Assembly (NCBI RefSeq): GCF_030818935.1
Contig: NZ_JAUTBD010000001.1
Span: 2,790,001 to 2,854,000 of the forward strand
Reading direction: 5' to 3'
DNA: 64,000 nucleotides
Source of the DNA: Microbacterium sp. SORGH_AS_1204
GTDB taxonomy: Bacteria; Actinomycetota; Actinomycetes; Actinomycetales; Microbacteriaceae
Positions 1 to 8,311 of this stretch are shown here, in pieces (the stretch's first letter is position 1; each line of letters starts with the position of its first letter). The notes beneath the pieces are model-generated. The model saw only the letters and a list, made by a program, of their open reading frames with translations. It did no database searches and was not told the origin of the DNA. The position numbers and the translations under genes were made by a program.

Positions 1-1
1 C

Positions 2-379
2 CTGCTCATCAACGCGAACGAAGAGGAGGCGGCTCTCCTGCTCGAACGCGACCTGGGCGATGATCGCGAGGCCGACATCACCGAGATCGCTCGCCGTTAC
101 GACGCCGTCGTGCACTGCTTCGGTACCGTCGCTCACCCCGACGGGCGGTGCTGGCAGGCCCAGCCGGGCGGGTCGGGCCTCGGCACCGCCGGCAGCGGCG
201 ACGTGCTCTCGGGCGCCATCGCGGGGTTCGCCGCCCTCGGCATGGAGCCGGAGCGCGCGGCCGTCTGGGGCGGGTGGACGCACGCCCGCGCCGGCGACCG
301 GCTCACCGAGCGGGTGGGTGTGGGCTTTCTCGCGCGGGACCTGCTGCCGGAGCTGACCGCCGTCGTGCACGAGAGCTGA
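2..379 (+). CDS. nnrD: ADP/ATP-dependent NAD(P)H-hydrate dehydratase, C-terminal part
   Basis: The gene enters from the left edge, so its start is missing; about 125 residues remain. The family repairs NADHX/NADPHX, the hydrated damaged nicotinamide cofactors, by nucleotide-dependent dehydration in the cytosol. The diagnostic ribokinase-like loop GTAGSGDVLSG is present, followed by the usual alpha-helical end (FAALGMEPERAAVWGGWTHARAGD). The stop at 377-379 lies inside the 3' end of the convergent hydrolase gene, a 77-bp tail-to-tail overlap. Family assignment is firm; substrate is by family. Confidence 0.85.
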   Translation: MLINANEEEAALLLERDLGDDREADITEIARRYDAVVHCFGTVAHPDGRCWQAQPGGSGLGTAGSGDVLSGAIAGFAALGMEPERAAVWGGWTHARAGDRLTERVGVGFLARDLLPELTAVVHES

Positions 380-1100
380 ACGCACGGATCCGCTCCGCCG
401 TCTCGCTCGGTGCGGTGAAGTGGGCGAGGTGCCGGTGGCCTTCGATCACGGCGACCTCGGCGATCGGCGCGCGTGCGGCGAGCCACTCCACCCACTCCTG
501 CGAGGCGATCGGGTCGTTCGACCCGCGCATGAGAAGCAGCGGCACCGCGAGGCCTGACATTCGCTCCTCGATCGGGTACCGCAGCATGTGCACCGCCTGC
601 CGCGCGTACCAGACGGGTCCGCACCGCAGGTAGTCGCCGACGACGATGCCGTTCAGCCGCGGCGGCTCGAGGGCGGAGTCCCGGGCAAGCAGCCATCCCT
701 GCGTGAGCGCGTTGCGGCGCGCACTATCGGTGACCGGCCCGAGCGCGACGACGCCCCGCGCCAGGTCGGGTCGCAGACGGGCGAGCTCGACCACCCACTG
801 CGATCCCATCGACTGCCCGACGAGCACGGCGTCACGCACTCGCAGCTCGTCGAGCACACGGCCGAGGGCGTCGGCGGTCTCGCGGATGCCGGGCGACCGG
901 CCCGGTGTCGGTACCCCGCCGAAGCCGGGAAGGTCGACGGCGTGCACCTCGGCATCCGTCGCCAGCTCGTGGTGCAGGGGCCGGAAGTAGCGGTGCGACA
1001 TGCCGATGCCGTGCACGAACACGTAGGCCGGAGTCCCCGGCCGCCGCGTCGAGAAGGAGCGGAAGCCGAGGTCGGTCACGGAGTGGTGCTGCGTGGTCAC
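303..1100 (-). CDS. alpha/beta hydrolase
   Basis: A serine alpha/beta hydrolase of about 265 residues. The oxyanion segment VFVHGIGMSHR is followed by the nucleophile elbow GQSMGSQW, an acid near LLLMRGSNDPI and a catalytic His in EGHRHLAHF. The substrate is unknown. I start it at the GTG at 1098-1100, just before a segment matching the start of the paralogue at 10650-11420, with a possible TACGGT -10 box 7 nt upstream. A GTG at 1197-1199 would add 33 Pro/Arg-rich residues that look non-conserved. The paralogue shares blocks such as SHRYF, VDLPGFGG and GDYLRCGP, so the two are a duplicated pair. Confidence 0.8.
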   Translation of the reverse strand: MTTQHHSVTDLGFRSFSTRRPGTPAYVFVHGIGMSHRYFRPLHHELATDAEVHAVDLPGFGGVPTPGRSPGIRETADALGRVLDELRVRDAVLVGQSMGSQWVVELARLRPDLARGVVALGPVTDSARRNALTQGWLLARDSALEPPRLNGIVVGDYLRCGPVWYARQAVHMLRYPIEERMSGLAVPLLLMRGSNDPIASQEWVEWLAARAPIAEVAVIEGHRHLAHFTAPSETAERIRAFSSRARRRSAPAAGPARESPHPPAR

Positions 1101-1215
1101 GCCGGTCACCGTAGGCGCCACCAACGGGCGGGCGTCCGGGGGTTGCCGCGGGAGATTTCCCGGGTGCGGAAGCGGCGGGGCGCCATCCCGATCCGACACG
1201 ACGCCCCGCCCGGGA

Positions 1216-1827
1216 TCACGACAGCTCGTTCAGCAGCTGCTCCATCTCGGCGATCTCGGCCGTCTGCGTCTCGACGATGCTCTCCGCGAGCGCGACGGCA
1301 TCGGCGTTCGAGCCGTCGTCGATCTCGTCGTGCGCCATCTCCACCGCACCACGGTGGTGCTCGACCATCTGCGACAGGAAGAGTCGGGCGGCCTCACTGC
1401 CCGACGCGGTGTCGAGCGCCTGCATGTCGTCTTCGCTCATCATGCCGCCGCCGTGGTGCATGCCGTCACCGTCGGTCAGCGCGGCGCCCCAGTCGCTCAG
1501 CCATCCCTGCATCGTGTCGATCTCGGGTTGCTGCGCGGCCTTGATCTCGGTCGCGAGAGCGGTGACGCGCTCGTCGATGCCGTCCTTCGCCAGCAGCGTG
1601 TCCGCCATCTCGATGGCCTGCTGGTGGTGCGGGATCATCATGCTTGTGAACATGACGTCAGCCTCGGTGGCGTCGGACTGGGGAGCGGCGTCGTCGGAGG
1701 AGGATGCCGTGGCGCCGCCGCCGTGGTCCATGCCGGGCATGCTGTCGGATCCGCCGCCGCTGCACCCGGCGAGCAGGAGCAGGGCGGTGAGGGTGAGTGC
1801 GGCAATCGCCGCAGATCGGTTCTTCAT
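1216..1827 (-). CDS. DUF305 lipoprotein, His/Met-rich
   Basis: A 203-residue secreted lipoprotein with a signal peptide ending in the lipobox LLAGC (Cys about 22). A short Met/His/Gly/Ser-rich linker (SMPGMDHGGG) follows. Then come two DUF305 helical halves with the typical signatures MIPHHQQAIEMA and MVEHHRGAVEMA. DUF305 proteins are ferritin-like four-helix proteins, often near copper genes; a metal-binding role is inferred from this and from MHHGGGMMSEDD between the halves. It lies 82 bp downstream of the DUF6153 gene in the same direction and is probably co-transcribed with it. Confidence 0.9.
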   Translation of the reverse strand: MKNRSAAIAALTLTALLLLAGCSGGGSDSMPGMDHGGGATASSSDDAAPQSDATEADVMFTSMMIPHHQQAIEMADTLLAKDGIDERVTALATEIKAAQQPEIDTMQGWLSDWGAALTDGDGMHHGGGMMSEDDMQALDTASGSEAARLFLSQMVEHHRGAVEMAHDEIDDGSNADAVALAESIVETQTAEIAEMEQLLNELS

Positions 1828-1909
1828 TGTGTGTTCTCCAGGGTCGGTGATGAGGCCCGAGGGTGATCGGGCGGTTCGCGCTGCCCGCGCGGAGCGGGCC
1901 GGCGCATCT

Positions 1910-2527
1910 TCACGTGCGATGGATGCAGAGAACGGTGAGTGAGGGCGGTGGGAGTGCGTGCGCCACGACCGACCACGAGAACGGTCGTGTCCGGCTCAGG
2001 AGCCCGCGCAGGCTCTCGGAGCGCAGCCCCGCCGCGGCGACGAACGCGATCACCGCGGCGAGCAGCGCCAGAACGCACGTCATCCAGGCCATCGTGTGCT
2101 CGCCCGACGGCGCGTGACCGTCGTGGGCGGCCCGGGGCGGCGTCGCATTCTGGCCCGCAGATGCGATCTCGGATGCCGTGGGCTCACCGCCGTGAGCGTG
2201 AGCGGTGGCCCGTCCCATGTGTGACACGGCGGAGTCGGTCGCGGCGCCGTGGGCGGCCGTCATCCCCTCGTGCGACGCGGCGGAGTCGAGCTCGGCAGCT
2301 CGGGCGACCATGATCCCCTTGTGCGACGCGGCGGAGTCGGACGCCGCACCGGGGGCGATCGTCGCAACGTGCGCGGTGGCCATGGCGTGACCCGCGGCCG
2401 TGCTGTGGGTGTTGAGTGCGTGCATCGCCAGCAGCCCGGCGATGACGATGACGCTCAGGAGCGCGAGATGGAGGAGTCTGCGCGGATCACGAAGGTGTGC
2501 GGCCACCGCGATGAGCGACATGCGCAC
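1910..2527 (-). CDS. DUF6153 family membrane protein with His repeats
   Basis: A 205-residue protein with an N-terminal membrane helix (LLHLALLSVIVIAGLLAMHAL, typical of DUF6153) and a second helix near residues 145-165. The loop between them holds three imperfect repeats, D-S-A-(A/V)-S-H-(K/E/M)-G, plus further His (HAHGGE, HDGHAPSGEH). A loop this rich in His suggests metal binding, but no function is established for the family. The gene precedes the DUF305 lipoprotein gene. An upstream GGAGGGAGG supports the ATG at 2525-2527. Confidence 0.8.
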   Translation of the reverse strand: MRMSLIAVAAHLRDPRRLLHLALLSVIVIAGLLAMHALNTHSTAAGHAMATAHVATIAPGAASDSAASHKGIMVARAAELDSAASHEGMTAAHGAATDSAVSHMGRATAHAHGGEPTASEIASAGQNATPPRAAHDGHAPSGEHTMAWMTCVLALLAAVIAFVAAAGLRSESLRGLLSRTRPFSWSVVAHALPPPSLTVLCIHRT

Positions 2528-2674
2528 CTCCCTCCGTCGACACCAGGGTAGGCGGTGGCTGCGGCCGGAGGGGCCGCGCCGCTCACCGCCGGCGTCGCGG
2601 CGGACCTGGCTGCCGAACGGAACCGTCTGACCTGTCGGCAGCGTTCACCGCCCGACGCATGCCAGAGTGACGAC

Positions 2675-3280
2675 GTGAAACTGTATTCCGACTTCGCCGC
2701 GCGACGTGCGCGCCAGCTGACGGCCGACATCATCGCCCTCGCCCTCATCGTGGTGAGCATCGCGACGGGTGTCGTCGTCTTCTCCACGGTGAACCAGCTC
2801 GCGCAGTTCGGACGACAGATGCAGACCGCGGGCGCCGACTTCCGCACGTCGATGACCGACGTCGGCGACCGGCTGAGCGGAGTCCCCCTCATCGGCGACG
2901 GAATCAGCGCACCGTTCGACTCGGCGAGCGCCGCGGGCGACACCCTCGCCGCCGCCGGACAGACGCAGCAAGACCTGGTGCTGCACGCGGCCATCGTTCT
3001 CGGAATCGGCGTGGCCGCGCTGCCGATCCTGCTCGTGCTGCTGGTGTGGCTCGTCCCCCGCCTGCGGTTCATCAAGAGGGCATCGCGCACGAAGGCGCTC
3101 CTGCGAAGCGGTCCCGACACCACGGATCTGCTCGCGCTCCGCGCCCTGACGAATCAGAAGGTGGCCGTGATCGCGAAGGTCGCCCCTGATGCGCTCAGCG
3201 CCTGGCGCCGCGGCGACCCCGAGGTGATGCGGCAGCTCGCCGATCTCGAGCTGCGGTCGCTCGGTATCCGCCTGCCGTAG
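2675..3280 (+). CDS. two-helix membrane protein, unknown function
   Basis: About 201 residues from the GTG at 2675. The frame is open 120 bp further upstream, but that stretch is not protein-like. Two hydrophobic helices (about 15-38 and 108-130) flank a region of about 70 residues (VNQLAQFGRQMQTAGADF to TLAAAGQ) that would lie outside the cell. A C-terminal cytoplasmic part rich in Arg and Leu follows (RALTNQKVAVIAKVAPDALSAW). I recognise no named family; similar proteins are common in Microbacteriaceae. Convergent with the HTH gene 17 bp away. Confidence 0.75.
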   Translation: MKLYSDFAARRARQLTADIIALALIVVSIATGVVVFSTVNQLAQFGRQMQTAGADFRTSMTDVGDRLSGVPLIGDGISAPFDSASAAGDTLAAAGQTQQDLVLHAAIVLGIGVAALPILLVLLVWLVPRLRFIKRASRTKALLRSGPDTTDLLALRALTNQKVAVIAKVAPDALSAWRRGDPEVMRQLADLELRSLGIRLP

Positions 3281-3297
3281 GCCGACGGCGTCCAGCC

Positions 3298-3549
3298 TCA
3301 GACGCGACTGTCGCTCAGCGCCGGCTCCTCCACCGCGGATTCGCCGTCGGGCTCCCACCGCAGCAGGTCGCCGGGCTGACAGTCGAGCACCTCGCACAGC
3401 GCGCTGAGGGTTGAGAACCGCACCGCCTTGGCGCGCCCGTTCTTCAGAACGGCGAGGTTGGCGGGGGTGATGCCGATGCGGTCGGCCAGCTCTCCGACGC
3501 CCATCTTGCGACGCGCGATCATCACGTCGATGTCGATGACAATCGGCAC
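3298..3549 (-). CDS. XRE-family HTH regulator (YozG/DUF2975 partner type)
   Basis: An 83-residue single-domain Cro/C1-type regulator. The helix-turn-helix is GVGELADRIGITPANLAVLKNGRAKAVRF, followed by the LSALCEVLDCQPGDLL motif of the short XRE class normally encoded next to DUF2975 membrane proteins. That arrangement is present: the GTG start (3547-3549) is one base after the stop of the DUF2975 gene, so the two are translationally coupled. Its target and signal are unknown; autoregulation of the pair is typical. Confidence 0.9.
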   Translation of the reverse strand: MPIVIDIDVMIARRKMGVGELADRIGITPANLAVLKNGRAKAVRFSTLSALCEVLDCQPGDLLRWEPDGESAVEEPALSDSRV

Positions 3550-3550
3550 C

Positions 3551-4048
3551 TCAGATCACCTCGCCGAGTTCGGCGCGCAGCCCCATGACCTCGCGCTCGC
3601 GGGCGATGGCCTGCCGCAGCAGCCCTTTCATCACGCGCACGAGCAGCGCGACACCGCCGATGACCACCGCGGCGCCGCCGATCAGCCCGACCACCCCGGG
3701 TGCGACGTCGCCCGGTGCGAGCAGCAGCCCGATCGCCACGAGCACCGCGGCGACGGCGACGAGCGACCACGTGATGACGTCGACGTCGCGAAAGGCCCCC
3801 TCGGCGAACACGCTCCCGGTCCGCACCTTCGACAGCAGCCGCCACACGCACACCGCGAAGACTTGAAGGGCCAGGATGCCGAGCCCCAGCAGCGCCACGA
3901 ACGTCACTCTCGCCGCCGGATGCGCGTCGGCGAGATCCCGGTAGATCGCCGGCAGGATCATCGCCTGCACGACCACCGATCCGAGCAGCGCGACGGCGAT
4001 CGCCGCCTGCGCGATGCGGGTGAGGAGAGGGCTCATGGCGGCATCCAT
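3551..4048 (-). CDS. DUF2975 family membrane protein
   Basis: A 165-residue protein with four hydrophobic segments (about 12-35, 48-68, 92-112, 118-140) and the loop KVRTGSVFAEGAFRDVDVI found in DUF2975 proteins. It ends with a charged tail (AIAREREVMGLRAELGEVI) that may contact the partner HTH protein. The start may be the ATG at 4046-4048 or the ATG four codons in. First gene of a two-gene operon with the HTH regulator. Confidence 0.85.
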   Translation of the reverse strand: MDAAMSPLLTRIAQAAIAVALLGSVVVQAMILPAIYRDLADAHPAARVTFVALLGLGILALQVFAVCVWRLLSKVRTGSVFAEGAFRDVDVITWSLVAVAAVLVAIGLLLAPGDVAPGVVGLIGGAAVVIGGVALLVRVMKGLLRQAIAREREVMGLRAELGEVI

Positions 4049-4150
4049 TCATCGAGGAACGATACCAATCTACCGTTTATCAATAGATTCGTGAAGACGC
4101 CCCGCGCTGAGCCGGTTCGCCCGGGCTCCTGGGTGACACCGTACACACCA

Positions 4151-5318
4151 TCACACCGACGCCGCCAGCACCGCCGCCAACCCCTCCCGCAGGTCGCGCA
4201 CGAAGGCATCGGGCATCTCCAGCGCCGGAAAGTGCCCGCCCGCACTCGGCGCCCGCCACCGCACGATGTTCGAGAACCGCACCTCGGCCCACGGCCGCGG
4301 GTGCTTCTCGATGTCGTATGGATACGTCGTCAACGCCGCCGGCACCGCCACCCGCAGGTCGGGATCGAGCGACTGGTGACTCTCGAAGTAGATGCGCGCC
4401 GCCGACGCCCCGGTCGCGGTCAGCCAGTACAGCGTGACGTTGTCGAGCAGGCGGTCGCGCGAGATGGTCTCGAAACGGGACGTCGACCGTGTCGCTCCAT
4501 TCGGCGAACTTCTCGGCGATCCACGCGAGCAGCCCGACCGGCGAGTCGACGAGGGAGTAGCCGATTGTCTGCGGCGAGGTCGCCATGACCCTCGCGTACG
4601 CGAGGCGGTTCCGCTCGAACGCCCGCGTGTGCTCGACCCACTCCCGCTCCGCGGCGTCGAGCACGTCGAGACCGAGCCCGGGCGGCGCGACCGGCGTCGT
4701 GGTGTGGATGCCGATGACGTGCTCCGGAAACCGACCACCGAGCGCGATGGTGATCGGCCCGCCCCAGTCCCCGCCGTGGGCGAGGAAGCGGTCGTACCCG
4801 AGGCCACCCATGAGACGCACCCACGCAGCCGCGATGCGTTCGGTCCCCCACCCCTCCTCCGTCGGCCTGTCGGAGTACCCGAAACCCGGTAGCGACGGGG
4901 CGACCACGTGGAAGGCGGGGGTCTCGGCATCCTGAGGCTCGGCGAGCTCGTCGATGACGTCGACGAACTCGGCGATGCTTCCGGGCCAGCCGTGCGTCAT
5001 CACGAGCGGGGTGGCATCCGGTCGCGGGGAACGTCGATGAAGGAGGTGGATGCCGAGACCGTCGACGACCGTGCGGAACTGCCCGATCTCGGTCAGACGC
5101 CGTTCGAACGCGCGCCAGTCGTATCCCGTTCGCCAGTACTCGACGAGGTCGACCATGTCAGCCAGGGGAACGCCCTGGCTCCACCGCTCGCGGCCGGATG
5201 CACCCGCCCGCGTCGTCTCGCGTTCCGGAAAGCGGGCGGATGCCAGGCGCTCCCGGAGGGCCGCAAGCTCCTCATCGGTTGCATGCTTCTCGAACGGCTC
5301 GATGTGGTCGTCGATCAT
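4151..5318 (-). pseudogene. epoxide hydrolase (copy 1), frameshifted
   Basis: An epoxide hydrolase with the EHN N-terminal domain (from IEPFEKHATDEELAALRERL), the oxyanion motif HGWPGS, the nucleophile elbow HGGDWGGP and the catalytic His in AGGHFPALE. The reading frame changes near 4474-4478. There is one extra A in an AAA run compared with the second copy at 24935-26112, so the last third, including the catalytic His, lies in another frame. Uncorrected, the product would end in unrelated sequence. The start is ATG 5316-5318 with a good AGGGAGG site. Divergent from the CGNR regulator gene across a double-operator region. A sequence error is possible. Confidence 0.85.
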
Positions 5319-5333
5319 GGGGCCTCCCTGTGC

Positions 5334-5394
5334 GAACCGGCTATGACGGTTCTAGCACCGAAGCAACGACGATGGAACCATCTATGCTGGTTCC
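5334..5394. promoter_or_regulatory. double palindromic operator of the EH/CGNR divergon (copy 1)
   Basis: Two inverted repeats with 7-nt spacers: GAACCG-N7-CGGTTC (5334-5352) and GGAACCA-N7-TGGTTCC (5374-5394). The second overlaps a -10 box TATGCT (5383-5388) that sits 6 nt before the ATG of the CGNR gene, implying a leaderless transcript that a bound protein would block. The same two repeats occur at the same places in the second divergon at 26138-26199, while the bases between them differ. Binding by the adjacent CGNR protein is an inference. Confidence 0.7.
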
Positions 5395-5949
5395 ATGCCT
5401 GACCGTGCCCCGGAGTTCCGCGTCGGCTCCGTGCTCGCCACCTCCTTCACCGGGACGCTCACGGAGCGCCGTGGCACGCCGGTCGAACGCATTCCGACGC
5501 CCGAGCGCCTGGCCGATTGGCTGACCGAGCGGGACCTCGCCGTCGACAGGTGCTCCCCCGCCGACCTCACGGCCGCGGTCGAGCTGCGCGAGGCGATCCA
5601 CGCCGCCGCCACGGCCGGAGCCCTCGATCAACCGCACCCGCAGGATGCCGTCGAGGTCATCAACCGGTTCGCCGCTCACGGGGGTGCGGTGCCGGCGCTC
5701 TTGGACGATGGCCGCCGCCACTGGCGCCTCGGAGAGCCGGCGACCGTCGCGGCAGCCCTCAGCGTCGTCGCCGCCGACGCGATCGAGATGCTGGCCGGCG
5801 TTCGTCCCGGCACGCTCGCGCTGTGCGCCTCGCCCACCTGCCGCGCCGCCTTCTTCGACACCAGCCGCGGTCGCACCCGGCGCTGGTGCGACATGAACAC
5901 GTGCGGCAATCACGAGAAGAAGGCGCGCCTGAAGGCTCGCCGCGGGTGA
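5395..5949 (+). CDS. CGNR zinc-finger transcriptional regulator (copy 1)
   Basis: A 184-residue ABATE/CGNR protein. An N-terminal stress-type domain (DLTAAVELREAIHAAA, DAIEMLAG) is followed by the zinc finger CASPTCRAAFFDTSRG and WCDMNTCGNHEKK, which gives Cys pairs and the CGNR signature in the last 45 residues. Such proteins are predicted DNA-binding regulators. It is divergent from an epoxide hydrolase gene and likely controls it through the shared operators. The ATG follows directly after the palindrome, so there is no leader or Shine-Dalgarno site. A close paralogue is at 26200-26754. Confidence 0.9.
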   Translation: MPDRAPEFRVGSVLATSFTGTLTERRGTPVERIPTPERLADWLTERDLAVDRCSPADLTAAVELREAIHAAATAGALDQPHPQDAVEVINRFAAHGGAVPALLDDGRRHWRLGEPATVAAALSVVAADAIEMLAGVRPGTLALCASPTCRAAFFDTSRGRTRRWCDMNTCGNHEKKARLKARRG

Positions 5950-6090
5950 CCGCCACCCAAACCCGAGCCGGACGATCACATCCGCGAGCGACTCGGTCGA
6001 TCGGACCGGACCGCGGGCACCTCGCCGAGGACTCCGGCGAGCGCGCCTACGCTTGTCCCCGCGCGCAGGAGAGAAAGCAGGAGATTTCCG

Positions 6091-6642
6091 TTGCCCCACT
6101 CGGTCCAAATCGCCTCTCACGGCGCTATGACGACCGTGGACGAAGCGGGTCTGCGGCGTCTGTTCGATGACGAGTATCTGCACGAGTTCGGCCCGTGGGA
6201 GCCCTCGCAGCCGTACGGGTACGCCCCGCAGGACGTGAGGGTGCTCGCCCGGTCCGCAGGCATCATCGTCGGTCACGCCGGTTGGCGACGCCGATCGATC
6301 TCGGTCGGCGACGCCGAAGTGACGGTCGCCGGTGTCGGTGGCGTTCTCGTCTCCCCGAACGCACGGGGCGAAAACATCGGACGACGCATGATGGAGCGCG
6401 TCGCGGAATCGTTGCTCGAGGCGGGAGACATCGAGTTCGGATTTCTCGGATGCCGCGAGCAGGTCGTTCCGTTCTATCTGGCGTGCGGTTGGACGCGCAT
6501 CACCGCATCCGAGCGTTCCGTGGGACGTGACGGCACCCTCGCGACGCACCCACCCGGGCCGCCGCTGCTCATCCTTCCCGTCGGCCGCGATGTCGAGTCG
6601 TGGCCCGAGGGAATGATCGATCTCCGGGGTCGCGCGTGGTGA
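6091..6642 (+). CDS. GNAT family N-acetyltransferase
   Basis: A 183-residue acetyltransferase. The acetyl-CoA loop is visible as VLVSPNARGENIGRRMMERV (a Q/R-x-x-G-x-G/A variant), preceded by a beta strand VTVAGVGG and followed by GFLGCREQVVPFYLACGW. The overall plan recalls AAC(2')-type aminoglycoside acetyltransferases, but the acceptor cannot be assigned. The start is the TTG at 6091 with a GCAGGAG site 8 nt upstream; the ATG at 6127 is an alternative. A TACGCT box at about 6047 could serve as its -10. Confidence 0.75.
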   Translation: MPHSVQIASHGAMTTVDEAGLRRLFDDEYLHEFGPWEPSQPYGYAPQDVRVLARSAGIIVGHAGWRRRSISVGDAEVTVAGVGGVLVSPNARGENIGRRMMERVAESLLEAGDIEFGFLGCREQVVPFYLACGWTRITASERSVGRDGTLATHPPGPPLLILPVGRDVESWPEGMIDLRGRAW

Positions 6643-6649
6643 CGACCCG

Positions 6650-6790
6650 TCAGGAGGGTTCGCCCGCGAGGCGCGAAACCGCATCGGCGAGGCGGTCCAC
6701 TGGCATCCGCGAATCCATCTCGACGGTCGCACCCCGTCTGAGCAGCGGCTCGACGTCGGCGAGGTGCTGACGGATCTGTCCGCATCGGCG
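6650..6790 (-). pseudogene. remnant: C-terminus of a kinase-like protein
   Basis: On the minus strand the frame ending with TGA at 6650-6652 reads about 45 sensible residues (QHLADVEPLLRRGATVEM, then PVDRLADAVSRLAG), and a stop lies in frame just upstream near 6791. This resembles the end of P-loop small-molecule or shikimate-kinase-like proteins, but there is no start codon and no Walker motif. It is best read as a leftover fragment; the family guess is weak. Confidence 0.35.
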
Positions 6791-6890
6791 CTAGCGCCCC
6801 ATCCCGAGTCGAGCCCCCATGGCATACTCGGCACCTGGTTGCGTCGACGCGGTGCGCGACGATTCGGCTTCTACGCGAAGGGACGGTCGC

Positions 6891-7100
6891 ATGACCATCG
6901 AGCCCGGCATCTACGAGCACTTCAAGGGCCAGCGCTACGAGGTGTTCGGCACGGCCCGGCACTCCGAGACCGAAGAGGTCTTCGTCTCGTACCGCAAGCT
7001 CTACGGCGACTACTCCTCCTGGGTGCGTCCGATCGAGATGTTCACGGGCACGGTCGAGCGCGACGGATACTCGGGGCCGAGGTTCCGCCGCATCGCGTGA
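6891..7100 (+). CDS. DUF1653 domain protein
   Basis: A 69-residue single-domain protein starting at ATG 6891 with a GAAGGGACGG site upstream. It contains the DUF1653 core: GIYEHFKGQRYEVFGTARHS, then YRKLYGDYSSWVRPIEMF and the ending GYSGPRFRRI. DUF1653 is a small SH3-like fold of unknown function. This is the only intact copy here: eroded pieces of the same gene lie at 8133-8220 and 23536-23715. Confidence 0.85.
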   Translation: MTIEPGIYEHFKGQRYEVFGTARHSETEEVFVSYRKLYGDYSSWVRPIEMFTGTVERDGYSGPRFRRIA

Positions 7101-7149
7101 AGCGCCGGCTCACGAGGTCGTTGATCATCGCGGCGACAGCGCCGACGAT

Positions 7150-7887
7150 GTGTTGATGGACTACGAGGAACAGGTCACCGCGATCACCGGCGGCTCGCGC
7201 GGAATCGGTGCGGCCGTCGCCCGTCGACTCGCGGCTGACGGTCACGCCGTCCTCATCGGGTACCGAAGCGACCAGGAAGCCGCACGCAGCGTCGCCGCTG
7301 ACATCATCGATCGCGGCGAAGTGGCATCCATTGCTCCCGTCGATGTGACAGATGCCACCTCACTCGCGGCCTTTTTCGATACCGCTGCCGCGATGGGACC
7401 GCTTATGGGAGTCGTCGCCTCGGCAGGTGCGGTGCGAGCCGTCGGAAGCCTCCGCGAACTCGATCCCGATGACCTGCGTCGCGACATCGACGTCAACCTG
7501 CTGGGCGCGGTACTCACCGCGCGGGCGTCGATCGCGCACCTCGAGAAGACCCGCGGATCCATCGTGTTCATCGGTTCCGCGGCGGCGACCCTCGGAAGTC
7601 CCCACACCTACGTGCACTACGCGGCCGCGAAAGCCGGCGTGAGCGCGCTGAGCCTCGGGCTGTCGAAAGAGCTCGCCCCGCTGGGGGTGCGCGTGAACTG
7701 CGTCGAGCCGGGCATCATCCGAACCGATTTCCACCTCGACCCCGACCGGCCGGACAAGCTGGCGTCGACGATCCCCCTGGGGCGTCCCGGTGAACCCGCC
7801 GAGGTGACCGGCGCCGTCGCGTGGCTCCTCTCGGCGGATGCCGGTTACGTCACAGGCGCCACCATCCGGGTCGCCGGAGGACGCTGA
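7150..7887 (+). CDS. short-chain dehydrogenase/reductase
   Basis: A 245-residue SDR with a Rossmann fold. The cofactor loop is TGGSRGIG, D-V-D-type contacts sit near APVDVTDATS, and the catalytic set is Ser (FIGSAAATLG), Tyr and Lys (YVHYAAAKAG). The C-terminal end WLLSADAGYVTGATIRVAGG is that of the classical 3-oxoacyl-ACP reductase (FabG-like) group. Asn of the NNAG motif is replaced (VASAGAV). The substrate is unknown. The GTG at 7150 and the ATG at 7156 are both possible starts. It lies 50 bp after the DUF1653 gene. Confidence 0.85.
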   Translation: MLMDYEEQVTAITGGSRGIGAAVARRLAADGHAVLIGYRSDQEAARSVAADIIDRGEVASIAPVDVTDATSLAAFFDTAAAMGPLMGVVASAGAVRAVGSLRELDPDDLRRDIDVNLLGAVLTARASIAHLEKTRGSIVFIGSAAATLGSPHTYVHYAAAKAGVSALSLGLSKELAPLGVRVNCVEPGIIRTDFHLDPDRPDKLASTIPLGRPGEPAEVTGAVAWLLSADAGYVTGATIRVAGGR

Positions 7888-8099
7888 AAAGCACGCCCAC
7901 GAGCGGTCGACGCATTCAGGATCGCGGCCAGTCCGGTGATCGCCGCGATCATGTGCGGGATGACGCCGAGGGTGCACCCGAACGCGGCGACAATGCCGGC
8001 CTTCGTGCCGCGGGAGAGCCCGGCGGCGATAGAGTACACGGCACCGGTGCCGGGAGTCGCGACCACGACGAAGGTGGTCAGCAGAAAGGCAATGCTCAC
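7845..8099 (-). pseudogene. LysE/RhtB family exporter, N-terminal remnant
   Basis: From the GTG at 8097-8099 the minus strand reads a clear LysE-family N-terminus (FLLTTFVVVATPGTGAVYSI, then GLSRGTKAGIVAAFGCTLG and AAITGLAAILNAS). After about 66 residues the similarity stops, where an intact member would continue to about 210. The tail runs into the end of the SDR gene. It is a truncated, non-functional exporter gene; an intact family member lies at 45932-46564. Confidence 0.75.
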
Positions 8100-8132
8100 C
8101 GTGGTTTCCTCCGAGAGTCGTTGCTTCCGCAC

Positions 8133-8220
8133 AGCGTTCTGGGTGCGCCCGGTGGGGATACTCACCGATACCGTCGACCGCGACGGTTACTCGGGGCCGC
8201 GGTTCCGGCGCATCGACTAG
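8133..8220 (+). pseudogene. DUF1653 gene fragment (3' end)
   Basis: This stretch translates to FWVRPVGILTDTVDRDGYSG plus PRFRRID and a stop, matching the last 28 residues of the intact DUF1653 protein (SWVRPIEMFTGTVERDGYSG, PRFRRIA). No start or N-terminal half is present; the LysE remnant begins immediately upstream on the other strand. A junction between two broken genes is the simplest reading. Confidence 0.75.
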
Positions 8221-8311
8221 ACCGAACGGCGGTGCCGCAGCCGGGCATCGCACGTTCCCTCAGATGCCCGAGTCGCCCCCTCGCCGTGGCTAGCCATCAG
8301 CTCAGCCCTCC

